Source of the DNA: Engraulis encrasicolus
Taxonomy: Eukaryota > Chordata > Actinopteri > Clupeiformes > Engraulidae
Reading direction: 5' to 3'
DNA: 64,000 bases
NCBI RefSeq assembly: GCF_034702125.1
Contig: NC_085859.1
Span: forward strand, 752,571 to 816,570
Below the pieces are notes generated by a model. That model was given only the letters and a program-made list of their open reading frames with translations, did not search any database and had not been told where the DNA came from. This document shows, one piece after another, positions 35,817 through 46,445 of the stretch. The position numbers were made by a program, and so were the translations under genes. Positions within the stretch are counted from its first letter, which is position 1; the number at the start of each line of letters is the position of its first letter.

Positions 35817-36115
35817 ATGGTAGACACAATCATCTGCTCTAGGAACTGTCCATTTGTTACCAGCGTAGTTGACAGGAATGAAAACCGTTCTTATCTGCAT
35901 TTGCCAGAAATGCCTGCCAATCTGGTAACAAATGAACAGTTCCCAGATTTGGACTACACTACCAAAGCAATGCAGTTGCCAAAGATGTTTTCCAACTAGA
36001 GGTGAAGTGCAGCTGTACTAGTACTTGTACAAATAGACCTGCCAGATCTCGGTGCAAGTGCATGAAGGCAGAGTTAAAGTGCACACATCTGTGCAAGTGC
36101 ACATACAATTTCTAA
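35817..36115 (+). pseudogene. CXC (tesmin-like) domain coding fragment
   Basis: The segment 35984-36115 encodes a 43-residue C-terminal piece ending in a stop. It contains KCSCTSTCTNRP, RCKCMKAELKC and THLCKC. This spacing of paired cysteines resembles CXC (CRC/tesmin-type) metal-binding repeats. A different frame just upstream (35817-35999) is open for 60 codons, and the two could be one frameshifted coding region. The location, between the foldback arms, suggests that it is remaining coding content of the element or a captured host exon. The function is unknown; only the cysteine pattern supports the call. Confidence 0.5.
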
Positions 36116-36907
36116 GACAGACTGTTTTTGCATCTGTTCTCTGTCATAGTTATTGTAGAGTGGAGTATTGGAATAAATGTTAGCCCTATGGTCTTCTGTT
36201 TACTTTTTGAATGCAAGAAAAAAATATGTTCCCCATAGTATTTATCATCGTCATCATCATCATCATTATTACTATTATTATTATTATTATTGATTTACTT
36301 TATTCCAGGTATAAAGTGTTTAATTTGTGAATAAAATGATGGCTTGATTGAAAAAAAGCTGGTACTCATGATCCTAAATTCATAAACTCAAAGTTGCAAG
36401 TTGGGTCCTAAATATCACATAGGCTTTATGCAGCTATATTTGTGTATATGTATCCTAAGTATCTGTATGCTTCAGGGATATTCTGAACAAATCAAGTTAA
36501 GTGATAACCCAGGCTTTATTTACAATAAATTGTAACAATGAATTATGTTTCATTGCAACTTGGAGGGCATTTCCACCCTTTATCTTAAAAAAGCCCAGAT
36601 TTAGCTGTCCATTGGCTAAACGTGTGTTTATTACATAGTGTGTCTTTAATCTGGTAACCAACTATGTAGCCCACTGGTTTCTCCTCCTCATGCTGAATCC
36701 ATACATACCTCATATGTTAAATTTGGTTTAACTAATCAAAAGTTATAGCAGTTTATATATTTTAGAGCGCCCCCCGCAGGCCATTTTGTTATCTGTGTGT
36801 TTGACACTCGAACTAAAATTGTTCTATAGACCCTAAACTTCAACTTGGAAGTGAAAACCAAACTTTAACATCAATTTGAAATGACTGAGCCTATTACGAC
36901 TCCACTA

Positions 36908-37281
36908 AAAGCTGTTCTCAGATGCTTTCTTAAATTATTGAATGAAAAGACGGTAAAATAAGAGAAGAAAAAACCCTGACAATTCTAGACTCTATCAGGT
37001 AAACGGAAAAAAGGAGGCCAGACTCCTCTGTCGTCGAACAGTTAAAATCTGAAGACTGCGTATGTTTTTCAAGGTTTTATGTTTATTTATGTTTTATTTT
37101 ATTATTATTTTTACCTTATGTTTTATCTTAATGTTTTAAATGTTTTTTGACTCTAATTCATTTCCTTCTTTCTTCCCTGTCTTCCTTTCATTTACATTTG
37201 TTAACTTTGTGAAGCACATTGAGTTGCACCTGTGTATGAAATGCGCTATATAAATAAACTTGCCTTGCCTTGCCTTGCCTT
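36908..37281 (+). mobile_element. L2-like LINE copy 2, 3' end
   Basis: This continues the LINE that stops at 27841: GCTGTTCTCAGATGCTTTCT leads into the terminal codons and a 3' tail. The tail ends GCGCTATATAAATAAACTTG followed by CCTTG repeats, matching 2985-3250 in reverse complement. A short insert differs from copy 1 (about 36965-37065). Confidence 0.88.
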
Positions 37282-37284
37282 GTG

Positions 37285-37680
37285 TAGACATTACATTACA
37301 TTACACTACATTACATTACACAACATTACATTACACTACATTACATTACACTACACTACACTAAACTACATTACACTACATTGCACTACATTACATTACA
37401 CTACATCACATTACACTACACTACACTACACTACACTACACTATACTACACTACATTACATTACACTACATTACATCACATTACAGTACAGTACATCCCA
37501 CTATCATCTGATACACACACCACCCCCTCACACAAGTAGAACACTTACACTCAATGTAATGCAATAAAACAAGCCTTCATTATGAATATAACGCGATAAA
37601 ATAAGTAGATTATGAATATAACGCGAAATAAGTAGATTATGAATATAATGCTATAAGTACAATAAGTAAATAATGAGTTA
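37285..37680 (+). repeat. Repeat family A, copy 3
   Basis: An ACATT/ACACT pentamer array (37287-37500) is followed by ACCACCCCCTCACACAAGTA and ATGCAATAAAAC, the same order as copy 2. It follows directly on the L2 3' end, as copy 2 precedes the L2 5' part. Confidence 0.7.
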
Positions 37681-37765
37681 TTAGAGAGATTGTGTGTGTT
37701 TGCCCGTGCGTGTGTGTGTGTTGAATGACCCACAGGATCAGCCCTGTAGGGGCCTCACAGCAGCT

Positions 37766-38295
37766 TCACTGATGATCCACTGATGATCCAATCCCAATCC
37801 CAAACCCAGGGTAGAGTGTGTGTGTGAATGTGGTGTGGACTCTGTGCAGGAGGGTCATTGTGTCTCCAGAGATGCTGTAGAAGGCCAGAGTTCCTGCCCT
37901 GTGATCCACATACACTCCTATTCTGGAGCTGGCCACTAGAGGGAGTTCAGTCTGTTTCCTATTGTGATAGAAAGTGGATCTGGAGCTGGTGAGGAGCAGC
38001 ATCCAGGACTGATCATTACATCCAAACCTACACTCACTACCCAGTCCTTTCCTGCTGATGCTTTTATATGACACTGTTATATCAACCCACCCACTCCACT
38101 CGACCTCCCAGTAGCAGCGTGCAGACACACCCTCTCTACACAGCACCTGACACCAACTATCAAATCTGTCTGGATGATCTGGATGATCAGGATATGACTG
38201 AGGGGCCCAAGGTCTACACTCCACCCTCCTGTTCCCCTCAGACAGATGGAGGACTTCATGTGCTGTGTTTGGATCCAGAGTGAAGTGACAGGAAT
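37766..38295 (-). CDS. PRY-SPRY (B30.2) terminal exon of a TRIM/NLR-type gene
   Basis: A single open exon of 530 nt encoding 175 residues and a stop. It begins after a pyrimidine-rich acceptor (TTTCTCCTCCATCAG) with two bases before the first full codon. The PRY part reads [19 protein letters not shown]. The SPRY part has [27 protein letters not shown] and [18 protein letters not shown], ending [11 protein letters not shown]. This ligand-binding domain usually closes fish TRIM proteins and some NLR or toxin-like genes. The exon shows no stop or shift. Its phase (needs one incoming base) matches the donor of the RING exon at 63324, but they are 25 kb apart with no B-box or coiled-coil exon seen. 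It could also be a stranded exon. Confidence 0.85.
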
Positions 38296-38334
38296 CTGAT
38301 GGAGGAGAAAACAGGACACAAAGGATTTACAAAT

Positions 38335-38500
38335 ATGTGTGTGTTTGTTCGCGCGCATGCTGCATGCTGGCAGGGATGTGTGTGTGTGTGTCTGTGTGTG
38401 TGTGCGTGCATGTGTGTGTGTGTGTGTGTGTGCATGTATGGGGAGGACTGTGTGTGTGTGTGTGTGCGTGTGTGCGTGCGTGTGTGTGCGTGTGTGACCA
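38335..38500. repeat. TG microsatellite
   Basis: Interrupted TG dinucleotide tracts just upstream (sense direction) of the PRY-SPRY exon. Confidence 0.93.
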
Positions 38501-38519
38501 GATGAGGTTTGCTGAAATT

Positions 38520-39099
38520 AGTGACGTAATAGCCTAGCCTACATTGCAAGGATGCACGCCGACAGAAAGGTGTAAAAACCACAGACGGTGTTTTATGTTA
38601 GAATTGAAATAATATTTGGTAAAACCAGCCACAGACTGACAAAAGCAGCGTGACACAGTGAAATACAGATGTCATCTCAGCAGCAGCAACTTTATCATAC
38701 ACTGTGTCATCTTGTTTCTTAAAGAAAGAAGACACCAGCTCCTTTGTACTGTTGTGGCATTCGTAGCCTACCATGTAGTTCATGCTACTACTAGCATGCA
38801 CTTTCACAACTGAAGAGAGCGAAGTAAAATTCCGCTGACCCCGATAAAATAGTCTCTCAACATGGCAAAATCCATGCAGTGCAAGGTTGGTTTAATTTCA
38901 AACTTCATTCTACTAAGACAAACATTTACACTTGCAGTCTGGCATAATAACGGTTTTGTTTTGAATGTTGATTAAACGGGATTAGACTATTTTCGGGGGC
39001 AGGCTACCAATAGCCGTTCACTTGCGCTAGCTTATCAACATGGACATGCGAATTCACAAGGACTGCATGGAATGTGAAAAAAACGTTCTGGACACATTG
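38520..39099. other. No gene recognised
   Basis: No supported coding region or recognisable repeat. Confidence 0.4.
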
Positions 39100-39164
39100 T
39101 TAACACCCTGGCTGACTCAGAAATGAGGTCTGGTGTCCAATATCCCGGAGGTACACTTTAAGGT

Positions 39165-39485
39165 TAGGGTTACTGTTAGGTTCAGGGACCTGGTTGGGGG
39201 ATGGGTTAGGCCTAGGAACTGGGTTGGGGTTAGGGTTAGGAACTGGGTTGGGGTTAGGGTTGGGATTAGGGTTAGGGTTAGCGTTAGGGACTGGGTTGGA
39301 GGATAGGTTAGGGTTAGGATTAGGGGCAGGGTTGGGGGATGGGTCATCTGGGGAGTGGTTATGGTTAGGAGTGGGCGCAGGTCCAGGGTGTGGGTAGGCT
39401 TGCTCCTTAGGAGGAAGGTTGGGGTTAAGGTTAGGGATGGGTATGAGTAAGGGGATAGAGGAGGATTTTGGATTGGGATTAGGTA
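39165..39485. repeat. Degenerate interstitial telomere-type repeats
   Basis: Plus-strand GGTTAGGGTTAGG and GATTAGGGTTAGGG words occur among variants such as ACTGGGTTGGGGTTAGGG. The best preserved part is 39226-39330. On the minus strand they give Asn-Pro repeats that extend the Penelope-like frame. Confidence 0.85.
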
Positions 39486-39987
39486 GAGAGTTGGGTGGGG
39501 GGTCATAGCTGGGAGAGGGTAGAGAGATGTGGTTGAGAGTAGACAGGCGTTGAGAGGAGGTAGAGTAGAGAGGGGGAGAGTTAGAGGCAGAACCTGTCAT
39601 GGACATTTGTGGTGGTTGGTCTGTAGCACGTGTTGGTGTGTGTTGGTGTGTAGTTGATGTTGTGTGGGGGTGTGTGGTGGGTGTTGTGTGCACGTCTGTT
39701 GTGTCTGTGTGGAAGTGAGTATGAGCAAGTGCAGAGAGTGTGTCGTTTTTAATGGTGCGGAGGAAGCGCTTTGAGTAGTGGCGTCGGCGTAGTGCTTGGA
39801 AAAGTGTGGAGGTGGCTGTATTAAAATCTGAGGTGTGGGTGCAGATGCGGTGGAAGCGGATCAGTTGTGATTTAATTATTCCTTTACAGTAAATGTATGT
39901 TTTGGGTGGTAACTTGTTTTGTGTAGTAGTGCGTGTGAATCAGTGGGTTTGAAATATACTTTGGTGTGTAGAGCTTTATGTGTAGGG

Positions 39988-40301
39988 CAGTGATTCTCAA
40001 AGTGTGGTCCGGGGACCACCGCGACAGAGCTCAGGTGGTCCGCGGGCTGATTTTTATTTTTCCAAGACAAGCTAGCAGTAGGCTATAATTGTAACATTAT
40101 TACAAAGCTAAATGTAGCTGAAGTCTTATTTTCACCACAACAAGACAGGCTTGTAAATGTGAATAAAAAGGAAGCGATCTGAATCGAAATTGGCCGTGTC
40201 AAATTACCACCCCTAGACTGCCAATTCAGTTGACAGGTGGTCCCTGAACATGATTGGGGAGACAAAGTGGTCCTCGGTCTGGAAAAGTTTGAGAATCACT
40301 G
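39988..40301. mobile_element. 314-bp hAT MITE with perfect 8-bp duplication
   Basis: The left end is CAGTGATTCTCAAAGTGTGG and the right end in reverse complement is CAGTGATTCTCAAACTTTTC. GTGTAGGG stands on both sides (39980-39987 and 40302-40309). It is inserted into the Penelope-like RT; removing it and one duplicate rejoins the flanking reading frame. Confidence 0.92.
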
Positions 40302-40740
40302 GTGTAGGGGATATAGGGGTGAGGAAGACAGTGGTGTCAAGAACATTTACTGTGTGGGGGTGAATTGTTGCTTTGAGTTTTATGGATGGGTGGTGTGAGT
40401 TAAGAATGTCTAGAAAATTATCAAAAAGATGGAGGGGGTGTGACCAGGCGCCGATAATGTCATCTAGGAAGCGGAAAAAGAAAAGTGGTTGATATGGACA
40501 CTTACTCAATGCAGCTTTCTCCCACTCACTCATGAAGATGTTGGCGTATGATGGTGCGAATCTTTGACCCTTGGCAGTTCCATGTATTTGAAAGTATTTC
40601 TTTTATTGTCAAAGTCATTGTGGGTTAGACAGATGCTAATTTGTTGGAGAAGTATGTCATCAGGTTTATGTTCGTGTTTATGTTTGTGTGTGTGCATGCG
40701 TGCGTGCGTGCGTGCGTGTGTGTGTGTCCAACTCACATTG

Positions 40741-41820
40741 TAAGAAGTCCTCTCTGGTCACCGGTTCAGCAATAAGAGCATGGCCAACATCAAATTGGCC
40801 TAAATAAGTGCATCAACACCACAATATGAAAACATCACATGGCCTAAATAAGTGCATCAACACCACAATATGCTCCACATTCAATCAGAGCAGTGGATAG
40901 AGTGGGTCAATACGTCGAAAAAAACAGGTTTAGGAACATTTCATGCTGATTTTTCCCATTGGAGTTGTTTTATGTTCTGCAAACCCCATCGTCTTCAAAT
41001 CCACCCGTTTCCATTTTTCTCTGAAGTGAGAAACACCCAAATTCCAAAATGGCGGATATGCGGTCATTTTGTTACACAATTTGACATATTTTAAGGAGGT
41101 GTTTTTAGACCCCTGAATACAAAACAATTGGTTTCCTTTTTTTTCTTCTTAATTTTTAATGACAAGATCCAAGATGGCTGACATTACATACAGCAAAAAT
41201 TACATATTTGGTGTTTTAAGGTTTACAGTATAAAGCCATTGTTTTTGTCTTGTATTTGTAGTATTGACAATGGATACATGGGTGTTCGGTCAGCCATTAC
41301 ATGAACTATTCAACAATTATCGAAAATGATCACCATGGCGTCCAAAAGAACCATTAATTCGTCTGTATATAACCAGCTAACGAGTCTTACATATATCTGA
41401 GCTGGCCCTGATTCTTGAAAGTTTGGCAAAAACATGTCCCAGCAGTAAAATGCTAATTCTGTTGAAAATCAACTAAATTTTCACGAACAAAATAAATCCA
41501 GGTAATGGCCAAGGGGTCTGTTACACAAATACACAGTTGTTTGAAATATTCAAGTGTAATTGTATTACTTTTCATGGCTATAAACCTGTCCACACCCTGT
41601 AAAAACGCTTGTCCCAAGGACTGGCATCATCATTTCAATTGACTTAAAATACAAAAATCACTAACAGAATTGAACAATATCACCATGATGTGGAAGACCA
41701 TATTAAAGTGGTTCTACACATAGGCCTTGAGCCAGGACCCAAAAATTGACCTCTCGCAATCGAACGGGTGGGCAAGTTCTAATCTGTTTTTTTGACTTCT
41801 TGGACATCTCAAGTAAACAT
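40741..41820. other. No gene; 47-bp direct repeat
   Basis: CCTAAATAAGTGCATCAACA with the following CACCACAATATG occurs twice in tandem at about 40799 and 40843. Otherwise no supported feature. Confidence 0.5.
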
Positions 41821-42495
41821 TTTGGCATGATAACCATTGCAAACAGGTAGCTTTTTGGTAGTTATCATGTGTTGAAATGGTGCACCAGTAAAATGGAAAT
41901 GTGAAAATCGGTATTGTGGTTCTTTACTATTATGTAGTTTGTTGACCACACAGGGTGCTTGAATTACCTCAGGGATGCTTTCCCTTCTATTAAGACCCTA
42001 CAGGGGTTGTTAGACCACACTAATAGGCCTAATAGAATCACCTCAGCAATGTGTGAATGACAAAATGTGATAAAAAGGATAACATATGAAATCCGTTTTT
42101 TTTTTTTGTTTTTTTTTAACTTTTTTACTTTTACCCCCAACAGCAAAACAACACCAAAAAACATAATGAACAAACACATACTAACATGTGATAACCATAT
42201 ACTGTACATTAATATGGCATGATAACCATTGCAAAGAGGTAGTTAGTGAAAGATCATGCGTTGAAATGGTGGACCAGTAAAACGGAAATGTGAAAACTCT
42301 ATTGTTGTTCTTTGTTATTATGCAGTTTGTTGACCACACAGGGTGCTTACATTTCCTCAGAGATGCTTTCCCTTCAATCAAGACTCCAAAAAGGTTGTTA
42401 GACCATACCAATAGACCTAATAGAATCACCTAAGCTATATGTGAATGAGAAAATGTGATAAAAATGACATATGAAATCGTTTTTTTTTTTTTAAA
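41821..42495. repeat. Diverged tandem duplication, period about 393 bp
   Basis: Copy 1 (41821-42125) and copy 2 (42214-42495) share TGGCATGATAACCATTGCAAA, GTTTGTTGACCACACAGGGT, GATGCTTTCCCTTC and AATAGAATCACCT. A further inverted, more diverged copy lies at 46150-46370. Confidence 0.85.
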
Positions 42496-42587
42496 TTAAA
42501 CTTGTCCTGCAATAGCAAGAATAACATGAACAAACACCATGAACAAATACACATTAAGCATATTAAAATAAGCTAAAGAGCATTATT

Positions 42588-43170
42588 TCAGTCCTCAAGA
42601 TCTGACTCAGTCCAGTAAGCATCTGTAAATATGTCACCATGATGATCCTCTTCATGCTGATATACGCATGTCTTAAGTTTTTAGAGGGTTGTGCATTTTG
42701 AGCTACTTCTCAGACATTGGCAATCCTGCAGTTTACATTGATGGCTGCACTTGCAAGACATCAGTTGTAGCACTGCCTCAGGGGCTGGAGATTGCCGCAT
42801 TCACTGTATAGTGAGCTGGTCATTTTCATAGTTGGCCCAGCCATGGTCAAGTGTTCTTGGGATTTGTGGATGCTGCTGAAGACTTGCTCTCAAGATGCCA
42901 GCCTGATAGTTGGCAAACATAGCATGCATGAGGAGGCAGTCCTCACATGGTGGAAGTTGGCTTGATTCACACTCTCCATGCTGAGTGCAGAAAAGCTGGT
43001 AGCGGGTTGTATGTATGTTCTACGTATTTGTCGATGCTATGTAGAGTTGGCACCTAAATGCTTCATGAATACATCCATGGACAGCTCCAAGTCCTGTCCC
43101 AGCTTATGAAAAACTATTTGAAAGAGCTCTGATCTCATCGTGAGCTTTAAGGCTCTGAGCTTTCCACGGC
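42588..43170 (-). pseudogene. CXC-type cysteine-rich protein pseudogene (3' part)
   Basis: The minus strand reads RYQLFCTQHGECESSQLPPC, CEDCLLMHAMFANYQAGI, APEAVLQLMSCKCSHQCK and QDCQCLRSSSKC, ending WTESDLED and a stop (42588-42590). The CxC spacing and the LPPCxDCLL motif match a cysteine-rich protein family of unknown function that I associate with fish and invertebrate genomes. In-frame stops at 42801-42803 (TGA where Trp is expected) and 42681-42683, plus a frame change near 43006, show decay. The upstream part to 43170 reads LGQDLELSMDVF in another frame. Family assignment is from memory of motifs and is moderately certain. Confidence 0.6.
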
Positions 43171-43533
43171 CTGCACTGTCCTTTTGTGTTTTTATATTGT
43201 GTTTTTATTTATATTTACTTTACATTATTTTTCTTTTGTAGCCCTAGCCTCTTCCCCCTTACATTCGAAAAATTCGCACTGGGTACAAGTAGTTCAAGAA
43301 AACTGTCACGTGGTGTACCCTGGCTGTCATATGGTGCACCTCGACCGGCTGGCTTTCAGGTTGTAACGCAGTCCCTCTGTTATAACCTTATTGTCACCAA
43401 ATGGTAATGGCCAAGTCTTAATCGGTTACCTAAGACTTCCTGCATTGTTAGCAATGTTGTTATAACGTAGTTGAGCGTTTTCAGTAAAGAGTGAATTGGC
43501 CTGACGCCAGGCCCATTAGCAGAAGGAGGCCAT

Positions 43534-44440
43534 CAGAGGTGGAAATAATACTAAAAAATTTAATTAAGTAAAAACAGTAAAATACCATTACTTGGTTCAA
43601 ATTCTACTCAAAGTAGAAGTAAAATTACCTCTTTAAAAGTGTACTTGAGTAAAAGTTAAAAAAAAAAACTTTAAAAATGTAATTTGAGTAGAAGTTAGTT
43701 ACTTTCAGTTTGTCTTTCTATCGCTTTCCTTAAATAGCACCCTTCGTGACCTCTGTCTATCTCTACACATGCCATCTTCCAAAAACCTGGCTTCGATCGT
43801 GACAACAAAATTCTGTGTGCCCTGTTGTGGCAAAGTTGCAGGCCGAGGGTCAGCTCATTGATACAACAGCCCATTACTCTGAATTTAGGGGTCTGGATTT
43901 CATTGTGTTTGGGTCTGGGACCTTCAATTTCAAAGGCGGGGAAGTCTACCAAAGGAAATAGTCTGGTGGATTTAATTTAATTCCCAGTTGTGAGATTAAA
44001 TTCATGAATAAGTTTTGTTAATAAATAATAAGTCTTGTATATCTTCTAAAAAACAGTTTTCAGGCTGCGTTGCTACTCCCTCAGATCTAGTCCCTGGTGT
44101 GTGCTCTACTATTCTCAGCCAGTTGCTTGCAACTCTATTGTGTACCGTCTATGGGCTGTCGGACTAATGGTATTGGGCCAGCGGGCCCTAGAGTCATCCA
44201 ATAGATTAGTCCAAAATAGATAATTTATGGTAAATGGTAATAACACACAATTTCCCTTCATGTCTGACAGATGTTCCCCTTTATTTCAATTTTGCCTTCC
44301 TCAGTACTCAGTACTTGGGCCAAATTGTAATTTGAGTAAAAATAAAATCACCCATTTTAATAACTACTTTGGAAATTACAAGTTACTCATCAAAGTACTC
44401 AATTACAGTAATTTCAGCAAATGCAATTACTGTAGGTTAA
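43534..44440. mobile_element. hAT-like non-autonomous element (degraded)
   Basis: The left end is CAGAGGTGGAAATAATACT, followed by AAGTAAAAACAGTAAAATAC and ACTTGAGTAAAAGTTAAA. The right part reads TACTCAATTACAGTAATTTC. This wording is typical of a widespread fish hAT-type family with CAGAGGTGG ends. The right terminus is not clear and no duplication was identified. Confidence 0.55.
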
Positions 44441-45346
44441 AGAACTTAAGTATGAGGCGGCCCCTTGTCAGTATATCAGGAATATACACATCACCACTAA
44501 AAGTGTATATAGGCCTTTTTCCTCACACATGTGTTATGTTCAAGCATGCATGTACAAGAAAAGGTATTGTATAAACTTGAATTGATGTCTATCCCTGCTA
44601 TTGTCTAAAGGGTGCCTCATACTTAAGTACTACTTATTACTACTTAAGTGTTTTTGGGAAACTCAGACGATATTACAAGAGTTACCAGCAGGGACAGCCA
44701 TATGAAGGTAGATATTTGAGCAGAAGGAGACAAATGCAAGCAGAATCATAGTCAACTCCATCTGTCAGGCACAGACACACAGCCACTGCCACACCAACAC
44801 GCATGCACATTATGTGTTTTCTCTGGGTTTCTGGTAATGTGTGGAATGATCAAAATTTGAGAATAGCATAACATATGAATCTAGAAACCACCACTTATTT
44901 TCACATAGTAAATGTACTTTAATTACCAGACACTGAAGCAGTAACTGTAAGGGAATGCAACTCTTCAATTTTTTGATTGTTAATAATGTAATCGTGAAAC
45001 ATGTAATCTGTTATTCCCCATTACTGGCCTGCTCTCTGGACTCTTCATACAGTATGTTGCTTGGAGGGTGGGGTGATCCCAGTGCAGAGCGGGTCAGTCT
45101 GTTGATCCCAAATCACTTTACTTTTACTGTTGGTTTTCCAAACCCAAGTGATTGTATCATAGGCATGCACAGATCTAGGAACGGACTTGGTGGTGCTAAA
45201 GCATCTGCCCCTTCGCAGTATTGGACGGAAAAAAGGCCCTTTTTGAAAGTTCTTGTTATTTTGTCACAATGTGTTCCATATTGGCACGATCATCTACGAG
45301 ATCAAAAGCATGTGACAATTCCCATTGATATAATATAGTATAATAC
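44441..45346. other. No gene recognised
   Basis: No supported coding region. A few short open frames lack any recognisable domain. Confidence 0.4.
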
Positions 45347-45636
45347 AAGGGTGGGGAATCTAACTTATGTCTCAAGGGCCGTTTACGGCCCCTGATGTAA
45401 TTTTAATCTTATGCAGTTTCACATGGAATTTGACATGCTTTGTAAAGAACTCTTAGAAATTGAATTTGCAATACAATTAAGTTATGTTTTCAGGGGACCT
45501 AGGGGTCTGTTGTGAAGGTGCCCACCTTCAATATAGGCCTAAACTGCAGGGGGAAATCCTGATTTGTGTTCATAGTGCAGCCTTTTATAACATTTGAAGT
45601 GGCCCACGAATGAAAACGGCTCCCCCACTCCTGTTC
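45347..45636. mobile_element. Possible hAT-like MITE
   Basis: The left end CAAGGGTGGGGAATC and the right end in reverse complement CAGGAGTGGGGGAGCC are similar, and GGGCC-type subterminal words occur. No matching 8-bp flank was found, so the call is tentative. Confidence 0.4.
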
Positions 45637-46149
45637 TAACCTAGCAAGGAAACTCCACATGCCCCCCGCCCCCACCTTGAGCACCTGCCCCCAAAAATGT
45701 CTGTGCATGGCACCGGATTGTATAGTGTAGTACACTCTCAACAACAGCATGGTACAAAAAGTGACTTTATCCTCTCCAAACACCCTTAGTCAATGTAAAA
45801 AGTGTAGTCTCTGCTTTATCCAATAGGTCTTTGTCTACATATCAAATTCGAGTGTGTATGTAAATTAGTTCACATTTAAGTACATTACACTTTGTTTGGA
45901 TAATGAAAGATAACTTTTAAGGAAACTTGTAATACAAAACCCACCTGTATTGTAATGTACTGGGAAAATTGTGTGGTGATGCATAGAAGTTTTTTTTTTC
46001 ACTCTTGAGAAATAAACCCTCATTTTAAATGAAAAGTCAGTGAAAATGGGGGCCTGAACTAAATTAAGTGGGAAATATGTGTAACGTGCCCTTTGAACTA
46101 TCTAAGAAGTTTGTACAACAACTTTTCCTATAAATATATTTACCTCACA

Positions 46150-46370
46150 GTCATTTTTATATTCAATTTATCAAGATATTAGCAAATTAGCCTAGGCGTT
46201 TTTAGTGTAAAATGGTTCAAATAAGAAATGCATGATAAATATGATAAAGCTACTGTTCTGCAAAGGTTATCATACCAATTCATAAACTGGACATATATAG
46301 CAATAATAAAATACCAACAAGACTTTGCCCACCCTTTCGATTGCGATCGGTGGTCTGGCTCATGGACTAA
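46150..46370 (-). repeat. Inverted diverged copy of the 41.7-42.1 kb repeat
   Basis: In reverse complement it reads GCAATCGAAAGGGTGGGCAA and then GGTATGATAACC, matching GCAATCGAACGGGTGGGCAA at about 41757 and GGCATGATAACC at 41825. Confidence 0.7.
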
Positions 46371-46445
46371 GATGTGCACATAGTGCATGTAAAACAATAT
46401 TCACAATTATTTTCTGATTGCTCAAAATGTGTCCAGCATATTGGT

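Larger units (their letters stand above)
27842..36907. mobile_element. 9.07-kb foldback element with over 600-bp TIRs
   Basis: The left arm (27842-28043 and, after a nested LINE, 34097-about 34604) is the inverted complement of the right arm (about 36240-36907). Ends read TAGTGG...CCACTA. The flanking LINE sequence is GACTCAAGATAAA before and AAAGCTGTTC after; the undamaged sister copy reads GACTCAAGACAAAGCTGTTC. Insertion therefore duplicated only AAA (27839-27841 and 36908-36910). The inner arm edges meet AAT-type trinucleotide runs. Without the nested LINE the element is about 3.0 kb. No transposase is recognised; the core has a CXC-like coding fragment and a SINE head. Confidence 0.85.
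39100..40736 (-). pseudogene. Penelope-like element RT fragment
   Basis: The minus strand encodes a Penelope-type RT in broken frames. The segment 40660-40540 shows LTHNDFD, then in the next frame YFQIHGTAKGQRFAPSYANI. The frame from 40533 has FFRFLDDIIGAW (the catalytic DD), LNSHHPSIKL and VLDTTVFL. After an inserted hAT MITE it continues with TKVYFKPTDSHALLH, SYHPKHTFT and, one shift later, KSQLIRFHRICTHT and RRRHYSKRFLRTIK. The frame then runs into a Pro/Thr/Asn-rich segment that reads through telomere-like repeats to a stop at 39100. No GIY-YIG endonuclease, normally C-terminal, is seen. Family motifs are clear; the element is inactive. Confidence 0.78.

Noticed and set aside
39117..39693. 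Pro/Asn-rich protein as an independent host gene
   Set aside because: The Asn-Pro repeats are translated telomere-type repeats, and the frame continues from a Penelope-like RT.
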